Assembly (NCBI RefSeq): GCF_030150205.1
Contig: NZ_JASLGT010000030.1
Span: forward strand, 143,819-207,818
DNA: 64,000 nt
Reading direction: 5' to 3'
Origin: Niabella sp.
GTDB taxonomy: Bacteria > Bacteroidota > Bacteroidia > Chitinophagales > Chitinophagaceae
Numbering within the stretch: the stretch's first letter is position 1; each line of letters starts with the position of its first letter. This document shows, piece by piece, positions 1-8,273 of this stretch. The position numbers and the translations under genes are program-made. Under the pieces are notes generated by a model that saw only the letters and a program-made list of their open reading frames with translations, was not told the origin of the DNA and made no database searches.

Positions 1-257
1 CTCACCTCCGTTTCATGGGTGTTAACCGTTGCCTCGAACGACATGCCGGGCAGATCGTGGATGCGGTTAACCGTGCTCAGTGTAAGCGAAGGCCACCGGT
101 ATTGCCAGGCACCACCGGGGCCGGGGGCTTCGTCAAGAATGATAAAATCCCGGCCAATATGCAATCCCTGTTTCTTTAAATGATAAGCAGCGGATAGTCC
201 TGCCTGCCCGGCGCCAATAACGGCGATCCTGGTTTTATATCGGATTTTATGCACCAT
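1..257 (-). CDS. FAD-dependent oxidoreductase, N-terminal part (cut by window edge)
   Basis: The first 85 residues of a minus-strand gene start at an ATG at 255-257 and run off the window. A Rossmann dinucleotide-binding motif (VIGAGQAGLSAAYHL, about residues 13-27) is followed by an acidic strand end (FIILDEA) and a GGAWQYRW segment, as in flavin-containing monooxygenase or thioredoxin-reductase-like oxidoreductases. It lies 13 bp downstream of the LLM-class flavin oxidoreductase gene on the same strand, so the two are probably cotranscribed. The substrate cannot be deduced, and the C-terminal NADPH-binding half is not visible. Confidence 0.8.
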   Translation of the reverse strand, partial: MVHKIRYKTRIAVIGAGQAGLSAAYHLKKQGLHIGRDFIILDEAPGPGGAWQYRWPSLTLSTVNRIHDLPGMSFEATVNTHETEV

Positions 258-270
258 GCTACTGCTCCGT

Positions 271-1293
271 TTACCGCCATCCCAGTCCGGGCGCTACATG
301 CTCCAATATGGAAGAAAGCACGTGGATGTTATAATCTACTCCCAGGGTATTGGGAATGGTTAATAAGACCGTATCGGCTTCCTGAATGGCTTCATCCTCG
401 GCCAGCTCTTTAATGAGCTGATCCGGCTCTGCGGCATAACTCCGGCCAAAAATGGCACGCTTGTCTGCTTCCAGGATGCCCACCTTATCGGTCCGGTCGG
501 CCTCATGACCAAAGTAATACCGGTCCTGGTCGTTGACCAATGCAAACACAGAACGGCTTACCGAAACCCTGGGCTGATGTGTATGGCCGGCTTCCTTCCA
601 GGCCTGTTTAAACAACCGGATCTGTTCGGCCTGCTGTATATGAAAGGGCTTGCCGCTTTCATCAAATTTAAGGGTGGAGCTCTGCAGGTTCATACCCACT
701 TTTCCGGCCCAAACCGCTGTAGCGTCCGATGCAGATCCCCACCAGATACGGTTGCGCAGCCCGGGGGAAAACGGTTCCAAACGTAAAAGCCCGGGAGGAT
801 TGGGAAACATCGGGTTGGGATTGGGTTGGGCAAATCCCACACCTTTCAGTTGCTCAAAAAATTCCAGTCCTTTTTTACGGCCCATATCGGCATCGGTATC
901 CCCGGCAGCCGGTTCGTAACCAAAATGGCGCCAGCCGTCGATGACCTGTTCGGGCGAGCCGCGGCTGATGCCCAGTTGCAGACGTCCGCCGGATATTAAA
1001 TCAGCAGCACCGGCATCTTCCACCATATACAGCGGGTTTTCGTACCGCATATCAATGACCCCGGTACCGATTTCTATTTTGCTGGTTTTGGCCCCAATGG
1101 CGGCCAATAAAGGAAACGGGGATGCCAGCTGTTTGGCAAAATGATGTACCCGGAAATAGGCACCATCTATACCGATCGCTTCTGCCGCTACCGCCAGGTC
1201 AATTGACTGCAGCAAGGTGTCGCTCGCCGTTTTGGTGCTGTAGGCCGGATGATTGGCCCAATGTCCAAATGATAAAAAACCTATCTTTTTCAT
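271..1293 (-). CDS. LLM class flavin-dependent oxidoreductase
   Basis: 340 residues, the usual length for a bacterial luciferase-like monooxygenase, an F420/FMN-dependent TIM barrel acting in the cytoplasm. Typical features are the N-terminal strand IGFLSFGHW, the HHFAKQLASPFPLLAAIG segment, IEIGTGVIDMRYENPLYMVEDAG and the LQLGISRGSPEQ region that lines the flavin site. It is first in a likely operon with the FAD oxidoreductase at the window edge. The oxidised substrate is unknown; this family is involved in many degradative and detoxifying oxidations. Confidence 0.88.
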   Translation of the reverse strand: MKKIGFLSFGHWANHPAYSTKTASDTLLQSIDLAVAAEAIGIDGAYFRVHHFAKQLASPFPLLAAIGAKTSKIEIGTGVIDMRYENPLYMVEDAGAADLISGGRLQLGISRGSPEQVIDGWRHFGYEPAAGDTDADMGRKKGLEFFEQLKGVGFAQPNPNPMFPNPPGLLRLEPFSPGLRNRIWWGSASDATAVWAGKVGMNLQSSTLKFDESGKPFHIQQAEQIRLFKQAWKEAGHTHQPRVSVSRSVFALVNDQDRYYFGHEADRTDKVGILEADKRAIFGRSYAAEPDQLIKELAEDEAIQEADTVLLTIPNTLGVDYNIHVLSSILEHVAPGLGWR

Positions 1294-1363
1294 CTGTTTT
1301 ATTTGTTTCCCGGTGCGCCGGGCGATGGATCATCGCTCCTCCGGAGATTTGGTATATACGATT

Positions 1364-1371
1364 CAAATTTA
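1364..1371 (-). promoter_or_regulatory. Bacteroidota -7 element upstream of the LLM oxidoreductase
   Basis: On the minus strand TAAATTTG matches TAnnTTTG about 70 bp upstream of the oxidoreductase start. No clear TTTG -33 box is spaced correctly. The stretch 1294-1624 contains this element and the one for the divergent DHFR-like gene; I see no further gene in it. Confidence 0.45.
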
Positions 1372-1597
1372 ATAAATAACAAACATCTGCCGCGATTGTT
1401 GTAAACAGGGGACACCCGGAAATCAATGCCACGCTCTTTGGCATCCGGAACGAAGCTTTTGCCGGATGTCTCTTTAACCCTGAAGCGGTTTGATCTAAGC
1501 GGAAGATGCCGGCCATGCTTTTGGTAAGCGGATCCCCTGGCGTAAACGGCCCGCAGCATTGTCGCAAGTTTATGCCACTCCGGAGTTGGAAGCAGTT

Positions 1598-1605
1598 TAG
1601 CTTTG
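1598..1605 (+). promoter_or_regulatory. Bacteroidota -7 element (TAGCTTTG) for DHFR-like gene
   Basis: TAGCTTTG is a perfect TAnnTTTG. Transcription should start near 1610-1613, which places the in-frame ATG at 1607 upstream of or at the start site and favours the ATG at 1625. No convincing -33 box is present. Confidence 0.55.
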
Positions 1606-1624
1606 TATGATAAATCAAACAGCG

Positions 1625-2302
1625 ATGCGTAAAATAATTGTAACAACATTTCTGACAATGGACGGGGTGCTGCAGGCACCGGGTGGGGCTGCAGAAGATC
1701 CTGCCAATGGATTTCAATGGGGTGGCTGGCAATTCGGATATCCGGATGAGCAAACGGACAGGGAACTGGCAAAACTGATGAACAAGCCGTTTGACCTGCT
1801 GCTGGGGCGCCGTACCTATGAAATATTTTCGGCGTACTGGCCTTATCAAAACGATGCCATCGCCGGAACGTTTAACCAGGTCAACAAATATGTAGTGGCC
1901 ACAACGCCGGTTAACACTTCCTGGAATCATTCGGTATTGATCAGCAAAAACGTGGTAAACGAATTAAAGCAATTAAAAGAACAGGATGGACCGGATCTGC
2001 TGGTGTTTGGCAGTAGTGTGCTGGTACAAACCTTGTTTGCACACCGGCTGGTAGATGAACTGCATACCTGGATATACCCGATCACACTGGGAAAAGGGAA
2101 GCGATTGTTTGGGGAAGGTACACTTGCCCAGGAGTGGAAAATGACCGCATCGGCAGTAGCACCGGCCGGTATCATTATTGCCAGCTATGTACCGGCGGGC
2201 GAAGTGAAGCTGGGCCATTTTGAAGCAGCCACCATCAGTGAAGCTGAAATGGAACGAAGAAGGAAATGGGCGGAAGAGGAAGGTCGGAACAATACGGTTT
2301 AA
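1625..2302 (+). CDS. Dihydrofolate reductase family protein (RibD C-terminal fold)
   Basis: About 225 residues from MRKIIVTTFLTMDGVLQAPGG, the signature opening of the RibD_C/DHFR-like family of small NADPH reductases. Other family marks are LLLGRRTYEIFSAYWP, LLVFGSSVLVQTLFAHRLVDELHTWIYP and LGKGKRLF. The start at 1625 is preferred over 1607 because of the -7 element just upstream and because the family motif begins there. Members of this group are often stand-alone proteins of unknown substrate rather than true folate enzymes. It is divergent from the flavin oxidoreductase operon. Confidence 0.85.
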   Translation: MRKIIVTTFLTMDGVLQAPGGAAEDPANGFQWGGWQFGYPDEQTDRELAKLMNKPFDLLLGRRTYEIFSAYWPYQNDAIAGTFNQVNKYVVATTPVNTSWNHSVLISKNVVNELKQLKEQDGPDLLVFGSSVLVQTLFAHRLVDELHTWIYPITLGKGKRLFGEGTLAQEWKMTASAVAPAGIIIASYVPAGEVKLGHFEAATISEAEMERRRKWAEEEGRNNTV

Positions 2303-2719
2303 GAAGCATTACAGATCATTCGCAGCGCAGACCGCTGTTTTGAAACAGGTAATGCTGATTGCGATTGCAGCAAACCGTAACACAGCTGCCATATGCGTTA
2401 CACCAATTTTTAACTTTATAGCCATTCGATACCGATGGCTGTATTTTTATCATTGTTTTTTGCAGGATTGCTGTCCGGCGCTATGAATGGCGGATGTTTA
2501 ATCTCAAAAACCTATGAAAAACGGGATTAAAATCCGGCCGGGTGTGTGCACTGAAAAAATAGGGAAATAATCATCTGGAAACTAGGTCATTGAAGAAGGG
2601 CGTCCTGTTTTTATTTTTTAAAATAAATAATTGCAGCAGCGGGCAGCCCGGTTTTGGCATGCAATATGACATAACAATTGGGATATGTACCGCAATTATT
2701 TATCAAAAAAACAGAAACT
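2303..2719. other. Intergenic region without recognised gene
   Basis: AT-rich non-coding sequence of about 415 bp between the DHFR-like gene and the outer membrane barrel gene. I see only very short open frames and no clear promoter match, although the promoter of the downstream gene must lie here. Confidence 0.5.
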
Positions 2720-3430
2720 ATGAAACGCAAATTAATTATTGGAGCCCTGGCCCTTTTTGGAATGACCGGTTTTGCTCATGCCCAGGGTTTTGCCGATGCA
2801 AAGTTTGGAGTGAAAGCAGGGTGGAACAACACGAACATTACAAATGGCCGGGAAGGCAATTTAGACGACAGTAAAAGCTTAAATAGCTTTAATGCAGGGG
2901 TGATCGGAGCCATTCCGCTGGGATCTACCTTTGAAATCAGAACCGGCCTGGATCTTACATCTAAAGGAACAGAATCCTCAACCGCGTTAACGAATGGTGT
3001 AAAAACCACTTATAAAGTAAACCCGCTGTACCTGGAATTGCCGGTAAATGTGGCCATCATGTTGCCGTTTAATGATAAGGTGAAAGCCTATATAGGAGCA
3101 GGGCCCTATGCGGCTGTGGGCCTGGGTGGTAAGCTGAAGACCACCGTGGAAACAGGAAGCACTACGACAACATCATCTCAAAATATTAAATGGGGAAATG
3201 ATAATCCGCTGGATGGTAGTGACCGGAATGGAACAGTAGGTTCCGGACAATTTAAACGGTTTGATTTTGGTGCAAATATTATCGGCGGGTTGGATTTTGG
3301 CAGAGTAGGGGTGCACGCGCAATACGGCATCGGCCTTACCAATACGGCTCCCGGGGGAAGCAATGATAATAATGCCAATAAAAGTAATCAGCATCGTGCC
3401 ATTGGTGTAAGCGGGGTGTTCTACTTCTAA
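2720..3430 (+). CDS. PorT-family outer membrane beta-barrel protein
   Basis: 236 residues from the ATG at 2720, where a classic signal peptide begins (residues 1-22, ending AHAQ). The mature part starts with FGVKAGWNNTNI and continues with alternating beta strands (FEIRTGLDLTSKG, YLELPVNVAIML, KAYIGAGPYAAVGLGG, FGANIIGGLDFG) and a final strand ending in the aromatic residues YF. This is the pattern of PorT/outer-membrane-protein beta-barrel domains. An upstream in-frame codon at 2678 would disrupt the signal peptide. It is probably a small eight-stranded barrel of unknown cargo. An intrinsic terminator follows directly. Confidence 0.82.
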   Translation: MKRKLIIGALALFGMTGFAHAQGFADAKFGVKAGWNNTNITNGREGNLDDSKSLNSFNAGVIGAIPLGSTFEIRTGLDLTSKGTESSTALTNGVKTTYKVNPLYLELPVNVAIMLPFNDKVKAYIGAGPYAAVGLGGKLKTTVETGSTTTTSSQNIKWGNDNPLDGSDRNGTVGSGQFKRFDFGANIIGGLDFGRVGVHAQYGIGLTNTAPGGSNDNNANKSNQHRAIGVSGVFYF

Positions 3431-3458
3431 GTCATTCAATCCGTCTTGAACAGATAAG

Positions 3459-3495
3459 AGATCACAGCTAATGAAGGTTGGCTGTGATCTTTTTT
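3459..3495 (+). terminator. Intrinsic terminator of barrel gene
   Basis: AGATCACAGC (3459-3468) pairs perfectly with GCTGTGATCT (3481-3490) around a 12-nt loop and is followed by a T run. Confidence 0.88.
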
Positions 3496-3665
3496 ATTTA
3501 ACGGGCTGCAGATGGCTATGGCGCCGGTATTGGCCACCAAGACACGAAGGCACGAAGATGCACTAAGGTTAGGTACCGCTCGATGGCTCACAAGTCATCC
3601 CGATCCCCTGGTGTAAGCGGGGTGTTCTACTTCTAAGTCATTCAATCCGTCTTGAACAGATAAGG

Positions 3666-3701
3666 GATCACAGCTAATGAAGGTTGGCTGTGATCTTTTT
3701 T
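3666..3701 (+). terminator. Duplicated copy of the terminator
   Basis: The second copy keeps a 9-bp stem (GATCACAGC at 3666-3674 with GCTGTGATC at 3687-3695) and the T run. It lies 206 bp downstream of the original. Confidence 0.75.
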
Positions 3702-3739
3702 ATTTAAGGGGCTGCAGGTGGCTATGGCGCGGGTATTAG

Positions 3740-3818
3740 CCACCAAGACACCAAGGCGCGAAGATGCACTAAGGCTATTTGCTCTTTGTGTTTCTTTGTG
3801 CCTTTCGGTCTTTGTGGT
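3740..3818. repeat. Imperfect inverted repeat of the ACCAAGACACCAAGG / CTTTGTG type
   Basis: The left arm at 3740-3774 and the right arm at about 3784-3818 are imperfect reverse complements of about 35 nt, so the transcript could fold into a long hairpin. The upstream duplicate (3531-3568) has only the left arm. Confidence 0.6.
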
Positions 3819-3872
3819 TCTTCTGTGCCTCAGTAGCCCGGTAACTTTATGGTTTATAATGGCCGGCCCTGT

Positions 3873-4073
3873 TTAATCAAACTTCATTTTATCGATGAAG
3901 GCATTGATGTTTTCTTTCGTTTCGCCGGTTTTCTTTTGTATTTTTCCCAGCAATTCATCTTCTCTGCCTTCTTCGTAAAGCAGATCATCATCCGTGAGGT
4001 CGGCCCATCGTTGTTTCAGGTTGCCTTTAATAATGTTCCAGTGTCCTTTGATCTTGTCGTTTACGGGGTTCAT
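3873..4073 (-). CDS. CsbD family stress protein
   Basis: 66 residues with the CsbD core: MNPVNDKIKGHWNIIKGNLKQ followed by WADLTDDDLLYEEGREDELLGKIQ and a closing helix (TGETKENINAFIDKM). CsbD proteins are small, soluble, charged four-helix proteins induced in general stress; their molecular role is not settled. The gene begins 36 bp after the ligD stop on the same strand, so it is probably the last gene of a DUF3606-ligD-csbD operon. Confidence 0.88.
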   Translation of the reverse strand: MNPVNDKIKGHWNIIKGNLKQRWADLTDDDLLYEEGREDELLGKIQKKTGETKENINAFIDKMKFD

Positions 4074-4109
4074 AATGTTAAAATTTTAATGTTTAAAATA
4101 TGCGTATAA

Positions 4110-6839
4110 TTATTGCTCAAATATGCGCTGATACTTTTTCAGGGCAGCCTCCAGGTTAATGCCTTTGCCCAAAACGGGTTTAAACAGGTCCCCGGTTTCC
4201 TTAATACGGTGCACTGCATTTTGAATGGTGAACTGCGTCATTTTCAGACCCGGCTTTAATTCATCCCAATGAAGCGGCATAGAAACGGTGGCACCTGGTT
4301 TGGGACGAAGCGAGTAGGGGCAGGCCAGCGTGGCACCAGGCCGGTTTTGAAGAAAGTCAAGGTACATTTTTCCTTTCCGGTTTTTCACTATTCGTTCCAG
4401 GCTGGTAAAAGATGGGTATTGCTGCTGCACCACGCTTACAATCAAACGTCCGAATAGCTGTGACTGATCATAGGTATATGCTGCTCCTAAAGGGATATAA
4501 ATATGCAAACCGGTAGACCCCGAAGTTTTGCAGCAGCAGGGTACCTGGATGGCATCCAGTACCGATTTGATGGCAACGGCGATCTCTATCACCTGGTCGA
4601 AGGTGTTTTTATCCGGATCGAGGTCCAGTACACAATAATCCGGATGATCCGGCGACTGAACGCGGCTAAACCAGGGATTCATTTCAATACAGCCAAGGGA
4701 CGCCATCCATAATAAGGTGGCCTCGTTATCTCCAACCAGGAATTCTTTATTTTCTCCTTCGCTTGTTGTGTAAGGGAATGTTTTTACCCAGTCGGGAGAT
4801 TTGCCCTTTACATCTTTTTGATAAAAGCCCGGTTTGCTGATCCCGTTCGGAAAACGGTTAAGCGATTGAGGCCGGTCTTTTAAATAGGGCAGTATATATT
4901 CGGCTACCTGGTAATAGTAGTTAAACAGGTCTCTTTTAGTGTAGCCCTCCTTTGGCCAGAATACTTTGCTCAGGTTGGTGAACTTTAATTCATGGCCGTT
5001 AATTTTCCGTACCTGCGTTTCGTTCGTAGGGTTAAGCAATGTTTTGCGGCTTTGATCTTCAGGCGGCTTCATTAACACCGTTGAGGGCTTAAGCTGGTTG
5101 TTTACTTCATCCACCACCTGCAGCGTATCGGCTGCTGTTTCACGGATCACATCGGCAGCTTTTTTATCGGCACGCATGCCCTCAAAGGAAGGGTGCCGGA
5201 ACACGCCGTCTTCCGTAATCTCCGCAAATGAGATCTCACAAACGAGCCGGGGCTTTAGCCAGGTAGGTTTTGCGCCCATGCGCTGCCTGAACCGTGAAGG
5301 TTTGTCTACATCAATTTCTTCCCGGAAGGGCGAATGGTCTGTAATAAGCGGCTTAAATTGTTCCATCATACTTTTTTGCTGCTTATCGGAAAAACCGGTT
5401 CCTACCTTGCCGGCATAAGTAAGCTTTTTTTTATCATAAACCGCTAAGAGCAGCGCACTGAAGGTTTTGGAGGTGCCTGCATTTTTTGTAAAACCGGCAA
5501 TGATCACCTCCTGCCGTTTATGAACCTTAATTTTTAACCACTCTTTGCTGCGCAGATCCGCCGTGTATGTACTACTTGCCCGCTTGGCCATAATACCCTC
5601 CAGTCCCATTTTTTGAGCCGCTGCAAACATCTCTGTACCCGGTACATTAAAAACCGTACTAAGCCGGATCCGGTCATCATCTGCCGGCAATACTGCTTTT
5701 AAGATGGCCTGCCGTTCGGTTAAGGGCAGGCCCATAAGATTTTTTCCATTGTACCAAAGAATATCAAAAATATAAAAGGCCAGTTCGGCGTCGGCTTCAC
5801 TGCGCCAGTTTTGCAGGATGTTGAAGTTGGATCCTCCTTTTTTATTTAAGGCTACAATTTCACCATCGAACACGGCATTGAACTTCCACTGGCTGATGAT
5901 ATCATAAACCGGGTAAAACTTTTTATCGAAGACCTTATCATTCCTCGAGCGCAGGCTGGTTTGCCCGTTCCGCAGGAATGCCAGCGCCCGGTAACCGTCC
6001 CATTTGATCTCATAAAGCCAGTCCGGATCATCAAAAGGCTTGTCAACCAGGGTAGCAAGCATCGGTTTAATATTAACGGGCATACTGCCGCGCTTGGCTT
6101 TTGCCAGCAGCGCATCTACGTCCGTATCCAGTGTTTCCTCCAATTGCGCACTGGTGGCTGGCAATGGTTTGTTGCTCTTTTTTCTTGCGGAAGAAGTTTT
6201 TGAGGCCGGCCTTTTTGCTGCTGTTGCTTTAGATGCGGCCTGACCATAAATATGTTTACTGGTTGCGGCTATTTTTTCTATGGTCTTGCCAGACTGTACC
6301 GATTTATCCTTTAATAAGATATCTTTTGGCGAGGCATATTTGTCATCCAGTTTCATCAGCAGCCATGCATTTTCTCCGCGGCCCGGCGCACGAACAAGGG
6401 CAAACCGGCCCTTCAGTTTTTTGCCATGGAGCACAAACTTTAACTTCCCGGTAAACAAACCATGAAGCAGGTGCTTTTCCTGTTCGGCCTTGGGCCTATC
6501 CTCCAGGTCCGCATCTGCAAATCTGCCTTCATCCCAAACAATAACGGTTCCGCCGCCATATTGCCCCGCCGGAATAATACCCTCGAAGTTGCGGTAGTCA
6601 TAAGGGTGGTCTTCTACCATCATCGCCAGCCGTTTTACAGCCGGGTCGGTAGATGGTCCCTTTGGCACCGCCCAGCTTTTCAATACTCCCCGCATTTCAA
6701 GACGGAAATCGTAGTGAAGATGTGAAGCAGCATGTTTCTGCACTACAAAGCGCAGCAATTCCTTTTCTGCCTTTTCGCCGCCAAAGGGCTCCGGAGTTTT
6801 AGAGGGGTTGCGCTTTTGCCGGTATTTTGTAAGGGACAT
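4110..6839 (-). CDS. ligD: DNA ligase D (phosphoesterase-ligase-polymerase)
   Basis: 909 residues with all three LigD modules. The N-terminal 3'-phosphoesterase domain (about 28-185) has its metal and catalytic residues H36, H42, D44, R46, H78 and Y82. An Ala/Lys-rich linker follows (195-235). The ATP-dependent ligase domain (about 255-580) has the nucleophile Lys279 in EIKWDGYRA. The primase-like polymerase domain (about 612-905) has LDLDPD (738-743) and SGSTGLHIY (773-781). The order PE-Lig-Pol is one of the natural permutations. LigD repairs double-strand breaks by end joining, normally with Ku. No Ku gene lies in this window. It follows the DUF3606 gene by 18 bp and precedes csbD by 36 bp. 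Confidence 0.96.
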   Translation of the reverse strand: MSLTKYRQKRNPSKTPEPFGGEKAEKELLRFVVQKHAASHLHYDFRLEMRGVLKSWAVPKGPSTDPAVKRLAMMVEDHPYDYRNFEGIIPAGQYGGGTVIVWDEGRFADADLEDRPKAEQEKHLLHGLFTGKLKFVLHGKKLKGRFALVRAPGRGENAWLLMKLDDKYASPKDILLKDKSVQSGKTIEKIAATSKHIYGQAASKATAAKRPASKTSSARKKSNKPLPATSAQLEETLDTDVDALLAKAKRGSMPVNIKPMLATLVDKPFDDPDWLYEIKWDGYRALAFLRNGQTSLRSRNDKVFDKKFYPVYDIISQWKFNAVFDGEIVALNKKGGSNFNILQNWRSEADAELAFYIFDILWYNGKNLMGLPLTERQAILKAVLPADDDRIRLSTVFNVPGTEMFAAAQKMGLEGIMAKRASSTYTADLRSKEWLKIKVHKRQEVIIAGFTKNAGTSKTFSALLLAVYDKKKLTYAGKVGTGFSDKQQKSMMEQFKPLITDHSPFREEIDVDKPSRFRQRMGAKPTWLKPRLVCEISFAEITEDGVFRHPSFEGMRADKKAADVIRETAADTLQVVDEVNNQLKPSTVLMKPPEDQSRKTLLNPTNETQVRKINGHELKFTNLSKVFWPKEGYTKRDLFNYYYQVAEYILPYLKDRPQSLNRFPNGISKPGFYQKDVKGKSPDWVKTFPYTTSEGENKEFLVGDNEATLLWMASLGCIEMNPWFSRVQSPDHPDYCVLDLDPDKNTFDQVIEIAVAIKSVLDAIQVPCCCKTSGSTGLHIYIPLGAAYTYDQSQLFGRLIVSVVQQQYPSFTSLERIVKNRKGKMYLDFLQNRPGATLACPYSLRPKPGATVSMPLHWDELKPGLKMTQFTIQNAVHRIKETGDLFKPVLGKGINLEAALKKYQRIFEQ

Positions 6840-6857
6840 GCGAAGTCTGTTATGGGT

Positions 6858-7049
6858 TTATTTATGGTGTCTTTTCCTTAAGTATTGCTCCAGGGTTTTC
6901 CGGTTGTTGGAGCCGGTTGCTTTTATAGCCCCCATAACAGCCTGGGCCGACACACCCAGCTTATCTTTGAAGTACTGTATCTCATACTTTTCGGATCCGC
7001 TTACCTTGCTGCGGTCGCGCGCGTCCTGTATCGCTTTATTGTCTGTCAT
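6858..7049 (-). CDS. DUF3606 domain-containing small protein
   Basis: 63 residues, nearly all one DUF3606 domain: MTDNKAIQDARDRSKVSGSE, then EIQYFKDKLGVSAQAVMGAIKATGS and a basic C-terminus (LEQYLRKRHHK). The helix pattern suggests a small DNA-binding-like fold, but no function is established. It sits 18 bp upstream of ligD and is probably the first gene of that operon. The 357-bp gap to the mscS-like gene (7050-7406) must hold the divergent promoters; I see no other gene there. Confidence 0.82.
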   Translation of the reverse strand: MTDNKAIQDARDRSKVSGSEKYEIQYFKDKLGVSAQAVMGAIKATGSNNRKTLEQYLRKRHHK

Positions 7050-7406
7050 GGTCAGAGTGTTTTAATCATTTATTTAAAGAATCAAGACCTGGAGTTATGG
7101 GGGCTGTTTGCCGGCAACTTTAAAACCCGTTTTAAAAACAGCAGGTAATGCCGGGGCCGGGAAACGGTGCTCCCCGTTTATTTGGAACTACAAAATTGTT
7201 GCCAAAGAAGAATCACTAAACGGCTTAACTCCGAGGGTGTTTAAGGTGATACTACCGCTTTTTCCAAAAAAAGTGTTGCGATATTTCCAGGTCCTCTTAA
7301 GGAAACAACATTAGGAATGGTAATTGCGGGTGAAAATGCGGACAAAGAGGCGGTGCTGTTCACAGGCAAACAGTATCAGCGCTCACTGCCGATAAAAACA
7401 GTAATC

Positions 7407-8192
7407 ATGAAAGCAGAAGTTTGGTTGCATCGGATGTATTCATGGATGATCACGCATGGGCCTGCTGTGCTGCTGGCTCTTGTTGTATTGTTCCTGGGCT
7501 TATGGCTGATACGGCTTTTTGCTGCTTATCTGAGCCGTGTAATGGGGAAGAAGCAAATCGACCGTTCATTAAAACCCTTTCTGCAAAGTATGGTGGTTGT
7601 GCTGCTCCGGGTGCTGCTGTTACTGGCCGTTATGCAGATCGCGGGTATTACCATGACCCTGTTTGCCGCATTGATCACTTCTTTTGGTGTAGCGGCCGGA
7701 CTGGCACTTTCGGGTACCTTGCAGAATTTTGCCAGTGGTGTGCTTATCCTTTTTTTAAAACCGTTCCAGGCCGGGGACAATATCATCGCACAGGGGCAGG
7801 AAGGCACGGTAACAGAGATCCGGATCTTTTATACGATTGTAACTACCTTCGATAACCGGATCGTTGTCATTCCCAACAGCAAGCTATCCAATGAAGTTAT
7901 TATTAATGTAAGTGCGTCCGGTAACCGGAGGCTGGATATTGAGATGAAATTTACGAATGGTACGGACTACGAGCAGGTAAAGCAGATCATCGGCCAGGCA
8001 ATTGAAGATTCGGGGAATATTCTCCATGAACCGCCCAAAAGGATCGGGATTTCTTCTCTGGAAGCCGATGGGTATAAAGTGATGCTGAACCTCTGGATCA
8101 ATGCGCATGGTTTTACCGATACCAAATTTCAATTCCAGGAAAAATTGTTACAACGCCTGAAACAATCGGGGCTGCCATTGCCGGGAATGTAG
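7407..8192 (+). CDS. MscS-type small-conductance mechanosensitive channel
   Basis: About 261 residues from the ATG at 7407. An upstream in-frame start at 7317 would add 30 residues unlike the family and is not preferred. Three N-terminal membrane segments (about 18-45, 60-85, 90-115) are followed by the pore helix region with small residues (ITSFGVAAGLALSGTLQNFASG) and the MscS beta domain (FQAGDNIIAQGQEGTVTEIRI, NRIVVIPNSKLSNEVIINVS). The soluble C-terminal domain ends at SGLPLPGM. It opens under membrane tension to release osmolytes. Divergent from the DUF3606-ligD operon and convergent with the next gene. Confidence 0.92.
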   Translation: MKAEVWLHRMYSWMITHGPAVLLALVVLFLGLWLIRLFAAYLSRVMGKKQIDRSLKPFLQSMVVVLLRVLLLLAVMQIAGITMTLFAALITSFGVAAGLALSGTLQNFASGVLILFLKPFQAGDNIIAQGQEGTVTEIRIFYTIVTTFDNRIVVIPNSKLSNEVIINVSASGNRRLDIEMKFTNGTDYEQVKQIIGQAIEDSGNILHEPPKRIGISSLEADGYKVMLNLWINAHGFTDTKFQFQEKLLQRLKQSGLPLPGM

Positions 8193-8273
8193 CTGCAGGG
8201 CTGCGTATTCGGTTTAATGATATGCCTGCTGACCGTTCTAAAGGAGCGATGAAGGAAGGCCGGTTCGTTATTG

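Larger units (their letters stand above)
3404..3774. repeat. 165-bp direct duplication of gene 3' end and terminator
   Basis: Bases 3404-3568 recur at 3610-3774 with only scattered differences (period 206 bp, 41 bp of unrelated sequence between). The unit holds the last nine codons of the barrel gene, its stop codon, its terminator hairpin and the left arm of an inverted repeat. Confidence 0.9.
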
